The translations under genes were made by a program, and so were the position numbers. From contig OZ240228.1 in NCBI GenBank assembly GCA_965197795.1, positions 1,984,001 to 2,048,000 on the forward strand: 64,000 nt of DNA. The letters are read 5' to 3'. Position 1 is the first letter of the stretch; every line of letters starts with the position of its first letter. The notes under the pieces were generated by a model. That model worked only from the letters and a program-made list of their open reading frames with translations, had not been told where the DNA came from and did not search any database. This document shows positions 9,303-16,238 of the stretch, in pieces. The stretch is from WHTK01 sp965197795 (GTDB taxonomy: Bacteria > Chloroflexota > Dehalococcoidia > DSTF01 > WHTK01).

Positions 9303-11026
9303 CAGGTGTTGTTCCTCTGGATTCGCGCGAAGACTTCGTGGCCGTTCTCGCGAGAGGAGGCAGCGACCTCGTCCGCCCGCGTCGCCCAGGCCGGGAAGGG
9401 GAACTGGACCAGCAGCGGCACCGGCACGTCGGGCTGCTGCAGGAACATGCTGCCTGGTTTCAGGATCGCCGAGCGGACGCGCGCCGAGGACGTCAGGAAG
9501 CCGTACTCGTCGCGCTGCGACTCCGCGGCGTCGAGGCGGCCGACGACGCGGAACGAGGCGTTGGCGGTGACGCGGCGCTCGATTTCGCTGGCGGTCTGCT
9601 CCGCGCCGACCAGCACGACGCCCAGGCTACGTCCGCGCTCCGCGATATCGAGCACGACCTCTTTGATCGGGCTGCGGCCCTCGCGCGGCGCGTACTTGTT
9701 CAGTTCGTCGAGCACGAGGAAGACCAGCGGGTCGCGGCCGCCGGAGTCTTTCTCCTCCATGAGGCGCTGGACCACGACGCCGACCACGAAGCGCTTGGCC
9801 CTGTCGTTGAGGCGGTTGATATCGATGACGTTGACCTGGTGCTTGCGCCAGTCGAAGCGGTGGCGTTCTGCATCGGCGGGACGCGCGGCGCGGATCAGCG
9901 GCGCGACGGCGATGGCAGAAGCTTCGAGGCGGCGCGCAAAAGCCTGTCGCGTCCCCTCGGCCGCCCGCGGCGCGATGCCGTCGACGAAATCGCAGATCAC
10001 TTCGACCAGCCGCTCGAAGGAGTCGATGCGCAAGCCCGCGTCAACGCCGGGCACCCGCAGCACCACGTCCGCCTCTCCGGCGGGCTGCAGTGCGACCTGC
10101 GATTCGAGGAAGCGCTCGACCTGTGTGATCACGAAGCCGAGCTGGCTGGTCTCGTCGTCGGCGTCGGCGAAGAGGAAGCGCAACATGCGCTCGCTGCAGA
10201 ACTCGCGCAAGGTCCAGAAGTAGGCGTCCACACCCTCGGAACGCGAGCCCGTGTCCGGGATGACGACGTCGCCGCGCTGCGGCGGGGACCACAGGCCGAC
10301 GCTGGCAAAGGGACCAACGGGCAGACCGAGGGTTTCGTACTTGCGGTGTTCGTCCGGCGGCAGCTTGGCGTTGGGCTTGTCGAGCCAGAGCAGGTCCTCG
10401 CCCTTGACGTTGAAGATGATGGCATGCGACGAGTGCGCGTTACGCAGCGCTGAGCCGTGGAACAGTCCGTAGAGCAGGAACAGCGCATAGGTTGTCTTGG
10501 TCGCGACGCCACTGATACCGCTGATGTTGACGTGGGCGCCGCGGCTGCCGTCGAGGAACTCAAGGTTGCCGTAGACCGGCAGGCCGTCGCGCGAGAGCCC
10601 GGCCGGGAAACGCGCATCGCGCATCTTGTCGAAGTAGAGCGCCAGCTCGCGGTCCTCAACGGAGGCGCGACGCACCAAGCGGCCCGGCTTCGGCGGCACC
10701 AAGACCTCGCTCTCGGGCTGCGTCGGGCTCATCGCAACACGTGTCACGGCGACGTGGGCGATGGTCGAAATCTCGACCGGCAGCATGCCGCCCTCGGCGC
10801 GAAACACGTCGGAGTGGAAGCTGGCGCCCTCGTACGCGGACTCGATCTGGTCCACTACGCCGTAGTGCTCGACGTCGCTGCGTCCGTCGGGTCGCGGCTG
10901 CGGCAGCTGCGTCGTGACCGCGACGACCTCGTCGAGCTGGACGTAGTCGCTGGGGTCAACCGCCAGCCAGAATTCGAGCGGCTTGGACTCTTTGGTGCCG
11001 ATGACGCGTCCAACTTCGTCGCTCAT
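9302..11026 (-). CDS. herA: HerA-like DNA translocase (DUF87 ATPase) with degenerate P-loop
   Basis: A 574-residue protein with the HerA layout: an N-terminal beta-barrel (HAS) domain with IGTKES and strands over residues 1-130, then a RecA-like motor. The Walker B is clear (FLVLDELNKYAP, about residue 437), followed by the GRSLGVVLVGAEQ sensor region and Arg-rich segments. The expected P-loop (G-x4-G-K-S/T, about residue 168) reads GISGVATKTT, with Thr before the Lys instead of Gly. HerA is a hexameric translocase that stimulates NurA nuclease. The gene overlaps nurA (ATGA) and sbcD (TGATG). Other DUF87 ATPases are the alternative, but the nurA neighbour favours HerA. Confidence 0.85.
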   Translation of the reverse strand: MSDEVGRVIGTKESKPLEFWLAVDPSDYVQLDEVVAVTTQLPQPRPDGRSDVEHYGVVDQIESAYEGASFHSDVFRAEGGMLPVEISTIAHVAVTRVAMSPTQPESEVLVPPKPGRLVRRASVEDRELALYFDKMRDARFPAGLSRDGLPVYGNLEFLDGSRGAHVNISGISGVATKTTYALFLLYGLFHGSALRNAHSSHAIIFNVKGEDLLWLDKPNAKLPPDEHRKYETLGLPVGPFASVGLWSPPQRGDVVIPDTGSRSEGVDAYFWTLREFCSERMLRFLFADADDETSQLGFVITQVERFLESQVALQPAGEADVVLRVPGVDAGLRIDSFERLVEVICDFVDGIAPRAAEGTRQAFARRLEASAIAVAPLIRAARPADAERHRFDWRKHQVNVIDINRLNDRAKRFVVGVVVQRLMEEKDSGGRDPLVFLVLDELNKYAPREGRSPIKEVVLDIAERGRSLGVVLVGAEQTASEIERRVTANASFRVVGRLDAAESQRDEYGFLTSSARVRSAILKPGSMFLQQPDVPVPLLVQFPFPAWATRADEVAASSRENGHEVFARIQRNNT

Positions 11027-12018
11027 GGCGAGAACTCCCTCGATAGCCGATCTTCGATGGCGCGTCGGATGAACGTCTGGTCGCCCAGTTCGTGACGCAG
11101 GCGCTTCTCCAGCGCCCCGACAGGCAGCAAGTTTTGCGGCGCGCGCGGGTCGTGCTCCGGCCGCGACGCGAAACGCGGCAGGTTGTGCGCCAGCATGTCC
11201 GCTACGTCAACCGGGGAACGCGTGTCGTCGAGCGGGATCTCGATGCGGATGATGCCGGCGTAGGAGTGGTGGATCGCGCGAGTGTGGGGCAGACGCAGGA
11301 ACCATGAGACGCGAGAGCCCCACGAGTCCTTGATAGTGAATAACGGCGTCCGCTCTCCGGCGTCCAGTCGCGGTATGAGCGCTCGTTGCTCGCCGGACAG
11401 ATAGAGCTGATGCAGCGTCTTGGCGATACCGGCCAGCTGGTTCGGTCCGCGTGACAAGTCGTTGAGACGGCCGTCGGCGATGACCAGCGGCGTTGTGGGC
11501 AGGTGTTTCTGGATACTCGTCTGCTCCAGGTCGCGGCGACGCACCGCGGCCGCCTGCATGGCGCCGTGCCGCCCCGTGCCGGTTGCTGGAAGCGTTTCGA
11601 ACACCAGGTCGCGGCCGCGCACGGGCACGACCAGCGAATCGGCCCGCGTGGTACCTCCGACGGCCAGTACACGCGAGATGTAGTCGACGCTGACGCTGGC
11701 GTCGCCCGGCGTCGAGATGGTGCAACCGACGGCCACCGATGCGAGCACCGCGACAGAACTCGACTCGCCGTCATCGACGCGGGCCCAGGACTCGATACGC
11801 TGGACGCCGTCGACGAAGGCGACGCGCTCAGGAAAAGGCAGCGGCTGCGGCACGATGCCGTGTGACCAGTTCGAGGACTCCACAAGGGGATCGACCTCGA
11901 AGTTAGGCGCCTCTTCCGCCTCTTCTTCCTCGATGTCGAAGGCAGAACCGTACTCGGCCGACCATGGGTCGAGAGAAATCGAAGATCGAGTCGTGGTCGA
12001 GGCGGGGGACTCGAACAT
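11023..12018 (-). CDS. nurA: NurA-domain nuclease
   Basis: A 331-residue protein with the NurA signature positions: an acidic strand with Asp (AFVDGVQRIE, about residue 67), a second Asp strand (VIADGRL, about residue 179), then a GIAKTLHQLYL segment like the GxxKS motif, and a late His (THTR/AIHHSY). NurA is a 5'-3' nuclease that works with HerA at DNA ends. The first 50 residues are an acidic extension (EEEEAEEAP) outside the usual domain. This is the first gene of the operon and its stop overlaps herA. The family call rests on motif spacing plus context. Confidence 0.8.
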   Translation of the reverse strand: MFESPASTTTRSSISLDPWSAEYGSAFDIEEEEAEEAPNFEVDPLVESSNWSHGIVPQPLPFPERVAFVDGVQRIESWARVDDGESSSVAVLASVAVGCTISTPGDASVSVDYISRVLAVGGTTRADSLVVPVRGRDLVFETLPATGTGRHGAMQAAAVRRRDLEQTSIQKHLPTTPLVIADGRLNDLSRGPNQLAGIAKTLHQLYLSGEQRALIPRLDAGERTPLFTIKDSWGSRVSWFLRLPHTRAIHHSYAGIIRIEIPLDDTRSPVDVADMLAHNLPRFASRPEHDPRAPQNLLPVGALEKRLRHELGDQTFIRRAIEDRLSREFSP

Positions 12019-12062
12019 GATTTCTGATTCTACTGCTTTCGAGTCTGGCTCGCAAGCAAGGA

Positions 12063-12111
12063 TTATGACAATTCGAGTGGATCGGTGACTAATTACGTTA
12101 GGTTATGACAA
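12063..12111. repeat. Two direct repeats (TTATGACAA) upstream of the nurA operon
   Basis: The nonamer TTATGACAA occurs at 12063-12071 and again at 12103-12111, exactly 40 bp apart, in the only gap before the nurA-herA-sbcD-sbcC operon. Read on the minus strand it is TTGTCATAA, which also resembles a -35 box. It could be an operator or paired promoter elements. No convincing -10 could be assigned. Confidence 0.35.
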
Positions 12112-12125
12112 GTAATCATGGGAGT

Positions 12126-13409
12126 CTAATCGACCGGGTACATGACCACGCCAGTCGCCAGCTTGGGGAAGAAGAACGTCGATTTTCGCGGCATGCGGTC
12201 GCCGGAGGCGGCGACGGCGATGACCTGATCAACCGGCGTGGGGTTGACCAGGAGCGCCACGTCCCATTCTCCCGCGGCGACCGCCTCAGCGGCGTACTGA
12301 TGGCCCTCCGTGTAGTCGATGTTCTCCGGCGCTTCGTCGTAGCCGATGGCGGGCAGCACGGCGTGCGCCAGCAACGTGACGTCGAGGCGGCGCCACTCGC
12401 GGGAGTGCTCCGCCGGAGTACGGTTGAGGATCGCCGTCATGTCGCGCGGTGTCAAAAGGTGCAGGCGGCCCGGTTCGAGGCCGATGGCGCCAAAAGCCGG
12501 TCCCTCGCGCCCAGCCTCAACCAGGCGGCTCATCAGCGCTTCGAGGTTGGCCTGATTCGCGATGCCGCCGTCTTCGAGACGCCAGTGGCGCAGGTTACGC
12601 AGTTGGATGCGCAGCGGCTGCGGCAGCTTTACGAGCCGATGCATGGGCAGCACGACGAGGCCCGGGTCGCGGAACGACACCAGCGCCGCGATGATGAAGT
12701 TGACCGGATCGTCGTCACTCCAGCTTGTCGACTCCTGACGGCGCAGATTGCGGTAGTTGAGGCCGGTTTCGTAGCGGTGGTGCCCGTCGGCGATCACGAG
12801 GCGCCTGTGCAGGATCGCCTGGCAGAACGCCTGCGCCGCTGGCTCGGAGACCGGGCTCAGCGTGTGGCGCTCGCCGGGCAGGGCCGCGTCCAGGACCGGC
12901 GGTGCGAGGGCAGGGTCGTCGAGCTCCGGAGCACCGTCGGCCTCGTAGAGGGCCATTACGGGGCTGAGATGGACACGGGTCGCTTTCAGGAGGTCGAAGC
13001 GGTCCTGCTTGGCCTTCTCGCCGGTGACTTCGTGCGGTAGGACGATGCCTTTCTCCCACTCCTCGAGCCGTAACGCCCCGAAGACGGCGCGGCGACGCAA
13101 TGTCTTGCCGCCTAACTGAAACTCCTGGTCGTATACGTAAAGTCGCGGCGAGTCGTCCAGCTTCAGCGCGCCGTCGGCGATCCACTGCTCGATGTCGCTG
13201 CGGGCCAGAGCGTAATGGTCCGTGCCCGGCGCCAGGTCGACGCGGTCCTCGCCGTAGTCGACACGGGAGATGTTGTACGGGCTGCGGTCGTAGAGGTCGA
13301 GCCGAGCGCGCCCGGCTACCACGTCGTACGGCGGTGCGATGAGGTCCGCGGCGACGCCGGCGACCGCGGGCTCGTACCTCAGGGCGCGAAAGGGGCGCAG
13401 CTCAGCCAT
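12126..13409 (-). CDS. DUF1015 family protein
   Basis: A 427-residue cytosolic protein of the DUF1015 family. It has the conserved opening (RPFRALRY, then LIAPPYDV), the NISRVDYGED segment and the hallmark VIADGHHRYETG motif with two adjacent histidines. Members are common in Chloroflexi, Clostridia and archaea. Their function is not established. ATG 13409 is chosen because the family starts with this RPFRA segment; upstream frame extension has no support. It is followed by the nurA operon on the same strand after about 100 bp. Confidence 0.85.
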   Translation of the reverse strand: MAELRPFRALRYEPAVAGVAADLIAPPYDVVAGRARLDLYDRSPYNISRVDYGEDRVDLAPGTDHYALARSDIEQWIADGALKLDDSPRLYVYDQEFQLGGKTLRRRAVFGALRLEEWEKGIVLPHEVTGEKAKQDRFDLLKATRVHLSPVMALYEADGAPELDDPALAPPVLDAALPGERHTLSPVSEPAAQAFCQAILHRRLVIADGHHRYETGLNYRNLRRQESTSWSDDDPVNFIIAALVSFRDPGLVVLPMHRLVKLPQPLRIQLRNLRHWRLEDGGIANQANLEALMSRLVEAGREGPAFGAIGLEPGRLHLLTPRDMTAILNRTPAEHSREWRRLDVTLLAHAVLPAIGYDEAPENIDYTEGHQYAAEAVAAGEWDVALLVNPTPVDQVIAVAASGDRMPRKSTFFFPKLATGVVMYPVD

Positions 13410-13452
13410 GCGTTCATCATAGGGCGGCTTCGAGATAGGCCAAAGGCCGCTG

Positions 13453-14196
13453 CTACACCACCGGCAGTCCGGCGGCCGCAAGGACCTGGCGCTGAACGCT
13501 GAAGGAGTCGTTGACGCCCTTCTCGGCCAGCTCGAGGAGGCCGTTCATGGCAGCGCGGCTGAAGGCGCCGTTCTCGGCCGTGCCCTGGACCTCGACGTAC
13601 TTGCCCTCACCCGTCATGACCACGTTGAAGTCGACCTCGGCGGTCGAATCCTCCTCGTAGCAAAGGTCGAGAAGCGACTTGCCGTCGACGATTCCAACGC
13701 TGGTGGCGGCGACAGGAGCCTTGATCGGCAACGCGCTGTAGGTGCCGTCCTCGACCAACTTGTTCATCGCCTGGACCAGCGCGACGAAGGCGCCGGTGAT
13801 CGACGCGGTGCGCGTGCCGCCATCGGCCTGCAAGACATCACAGTCGACGGCGAAAGTGCGCTCGCCCAGGCTGTCGAGATCGACCACGGCGCGCAGGGAG
13901 CGTCCGATCAGGCGCTGGATCTCGTGCGTCCGGCCACCGATACGTCCGGTGACCGACTCGCGTTGGGTTCGTGTCGAGGTCGAACGGGGCAGCATGGCGT
14001 ACTCCGCCGTGACCCAGCCCCTGGTGGTGCCGCGCAAGAACGGCGGCTGGCGATCCTCGATACTGACGGCGCAGAGGACGGTCGTGTTGCCGAGCTTGAT
14101 CAGCGCCGAGCCTTCGGCGTGCACCAGATAACCCACCTCGATTGCGAGGGGGCGCAAGGCGTCCTTCTGGCGTCCATCGATTCTTCCGCTGCCCAT
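13453..14196 (-). CDS. rph: Ribonuclease PH
   Basis: A 247-residue phosphorolytic 3'-5' exoribonuclease that trims tRNA 3' ends. It has the family features throughout: RPLAIEVGYL near the start, GWVTAEYAMLPRST, the RIGGRTHEIQRLIGRSLRAVVD phosphate/RNA-binding segment and DVLQADGGTRTASITG. The length is normal and no lesion is seen. It lies upstream of DUF1015 on the same strand. Confidence 0.96.
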   Translation of the reverse strand: MGSGRIDGRQKDALRPLAIEVGYLVHAEGSALIKLGNTTVLCAVSIEDRQPPFLRGTTRGWVTAEYAMLPRSTSTRTQRESVTGRIGGRTHEIQRLIGRSLRAVVDLDSLGERTFAVDCDVLQADGGTRTASITGAFVALVQAMNKLVEDGTYSALPIKAPVAATSVGIVDGKSLLDLCYEEDSTAEVDFNVVMTGEGKYVEVQGTAENGAFSRAAMNGLLELAEKGVNDSFSVQRQVLAAAGLPVV

Positions 14197-14322
14197 AGAC
14201 CGGGCGCGATTATAAGCGCATTACGAAGCAGGGCACAGCCCAGGGCGTGTGTGGTAACTGGCCGGAGGTTTGCGCAGGCCGATTCTTCGACGGGTTCGGC
14301 TGCGTATCAGCACTAGGATGCG

Positions 14323-14967
14323 CTAGCCGAGTAGCGGCGGTGAGCCATAGACCTTCCCGAGGATTGAAGTCGCCACCTTCATCAACTCGCTAGCTTGGTC
14401 AGCGGCGACCACAGTAGTCGCCAGATTGAAAAGCACACCGAGCGCGATGAATGCCCAATCTCGTTTACCTTGCTTGCGTGCCTCTTCGAGGAGATACTTG
14501 AGGCGCGCTGCCACGAGTTCGGCGTGCTCGCCCGAGACCTTCAGCTCTTCAAGTATGAATGTCTTAACCTCCTCAACCGCGTCCGTCAGCTTCGCAAGTT
14601 CTTCAGCAACAAACGGGCTGTCGCTCGAACTACCCTCGCCGAGGAGTCCTTCTCCCTGTTCCATTGACTCCCACAGGTCGGGCTCAGAGGTTTCCTTCTG
14701 GACTGTTTCGACCCACCTCGCGACCACCTGGAGAGCAGCGTCGAAGTTCGACAGTCGTTCTGCGTGCCCCGCCAGTTTCGTTGACATCGGAAAGTACGTT
14801 ACCTGGTACCAATTCGCGCCGGCCTCGAATCGACAGGAAAACTCGCTACCGTTATGGTGCAGCGCCGAAATTCTGTTGTTCTCGTCCCAGTAGTAGTCGC
14901 CGGGATCAGGGCCAGCTTCAGCTATTGCTTTGAATACCGCGTTTTTCTGGCTGCGCGACAGGGCCAT
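14323..14967 (-). CDS. Hypothetical protein, possible membrane-associated C-terminus
   Basis: A 214-residue protein of unknown function. The N-terminal 70 residues form a small mixed alpha/beta part (DYYWDENNRISALHHNGSEF, then ANWYQVTYFPM). The middle is helical and acidic. Near the C-terminus one hydrophobic helix (WAFIALGVLFNLATTVVAA) could insert in a membrane. Base composition is visibly less GC-rich than in rph next door, as in the two genes that follow, suggesting acquired DNA. Confidence 0.55.
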   Translation of the reverse strand: MALSRSQKNAVFKAIAEAGPDPGDYYWDENNRISALHHNGSEFSCRFEAGANWYQVTYFPMSTKLAGHAERLSNFDAALQVVARWVETVQKETSEPDLWESMEQGEGLLGEGSSSDSPFVAEELAKLTDAVEEVKTFILEELKVSGEHAELVAARLKYLLEEARKQGKRDWAFIALGVLFNLATTVVAADQASELMKVATSILGKVYGSPPLLG

Positions 14968-14993
14968 GCCCGATTTAACCCCAAGACCCGAAA

Positions 14994-15416
14994 CTAATCA
15001 AACAAGGGGTCGCTAGGACGAGGCCTGGCGGCATTTTTCGGAAGACTCCTCCAGCCCCGCTGCTTAGGCGGGGGGCAGCTTGGGGGCCATCGAGGCGGTG
15101 GGATACGGGTATAACCGCCCGCCCGCCGCATCTCGCGTATCTGCCAGAAAGAACCGACGGTGAATAAGAGCCAAGGGAAACTGACGACCCCAGCGATGAT
15201 TAGTCCCGCCGTGCCGTCAACGAGCAGGAGGCCTATCGCAGCGATGATGGCAACAGGGATGGCAGACATCCAGACGCACCCGATAAGCCCGCTGCCTACG
15301 CGACCGGGCATGAAGGGCGCTTCCCATGCCGGCTGGTCAGGCGTCTCCCAGACCTCGTCGGGTAGCTCCTTCATCCAATCCTCTAAGGATTCATCGTCTG
15401 GTCGTTTACTCGGCAC
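14994..15416 (-). CDS. Small membrane protein with two predicted helices
   Basis: A 140-residue protein. It has an acidic N-terminus (ESLEDWMKELPDEVWE), then two adjacent hydrophobic helices (about residues 45-65 and 70-92) and a Pro/Arg-rich basic tail. This topology suggests an inner-membrane protein with both ends cytosolic. No family was recognised. It lies in the same less GC-rich stretch as its neighbours. Confidence 0.5.
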   Translation of the reverse strand: MPSKRPDDESLEDWMKELPDEVWETPDQPAWEAPFMPGRVGSGLIGCVWMSAIPVAIIAAIGLLLVDGTAGLIIAGVVSFPWLLFTVGSFWQIREMRRAGGYTRIPPPRWPPSCPPPKQRGWRSLPKNAARPRPSDPLFD

Positions 15417-15570
15417 AGAGCGATACTAGCAGCCTACACAACCGGGCTCGCGTGCTAACTGGCGGCATTTGAAATACAAGCATGGCGCTAAGGACTGAAA
15501 GGCTCTGAGTGCGGGTGTAAAGTTGAGTAATACAGGCTGATGTCCGGGCAAGTAAGGAGGCTCCCCCGCC

Positions 15571-16086
15571 ATGCCGATGGACTTCGAAACTGGACGAGAC
15601 GGGCTGGTGGCTCAGGTTGAAGACAGGGCCGTCGCGTTGATGCAGATGGCAGCCGATAAGAGTGGGGTTCCGATGCTCCAAACACTCGGCACCATCCACG
15701 AGTGCCGACTTCCAGACATCTACAAGCACGGCCTCGAACTTCGCTGCGCTAATCCGCTGGGCCAAAACGTCGATGAGCCTGATATGGTCATCAAATCCGA
15801 CTTTGGCGAGCAGCAGGATGTTCAGCTCATCGAGGCCCGTAAGCAGCACCCCTTCCCTGACTCTGACGCAGAAAAGTTCCATGAAAACCTTGGCGAGGCT
15901 TTCAACAGAAGAAAAGTCACAATCGAGGGAGAGGTCGTAGCAGCTGATGAGCATTGGGTCGGCATCGTTGAGCTTGACGATGGCACCAAGCACCGTTGCT
16001 CCGCCTGGGTAGGGATGCCTCCCGGCGAGGTGGATTCAATGGTCGCCGAATGGATGGATGGCTGGGCCAAGGCAGCTGCCCGCTAA
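15571..16086 (+). CDS. Hypothetical protein
   Basis: A 171-residue soluble protein not recognised. A strong AAGGAGG site ends about 11 bases before ATG 15571, which supports the start and real translation. Residues from about 105 to 145 form regular beta strands (KVTIEGEVVAADEHWVGIVEL, then HRCSAWVGM), suggesting a small barrel domain. There is no signal peptide. It is divergent from 14994-15416 and lies directly before the stray comEC fragment. Confidence 0.6.
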   Translation: MPMDFETGRDGLVAQVEDRAVALMQMAADKSGVPMLQTLGTIHECRLPDIYKHGLELRCANPLGQNVDEPDMVIKSDFGEQQDVQLIEARKQHPFPDSDAEKFHENLGEAFNRRKVTIEGEVVAADEHWVGIVELDDGTKHRCSAWVGMPPGEVDSMVAEWMDGWAKAAAR

Positions 16087-16146
16087 GCACGCATAGAACC
16101 CGATGTCCCTCCCGGGGCTTGTGCCCCTGAGCCTTGACGCATACCG

Positions 16147-16211
16147 CGCTGGCCCAGCAGGATACCGCGGGCGAGCGCCGACTCAGGCTCCGGTAGTGGG
16201 CATTCCAGCGC
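16147..16211 (-). pseudogene. Stray 65-bp fragment of a comEC paralogue
   Basis: Bases 16147-16211 match 17972-18036 inside the comEC remnant at 60 of 65 positions, same orientation. Three differences are third-codon changes: two are silent, and the third belongs to a Ser-to-Pro change that alters two bases of one codon. The matching peptide is PEPESALARGILLGQ. Similarity stops sharply at both ends. It looks like the end of a second, diverged comEC copy or a leftover of a duplication. Confidence 0.7.
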
Positions 16212-16238
16212 TCTGAAAACGCTGATCTACGGTCGAGT

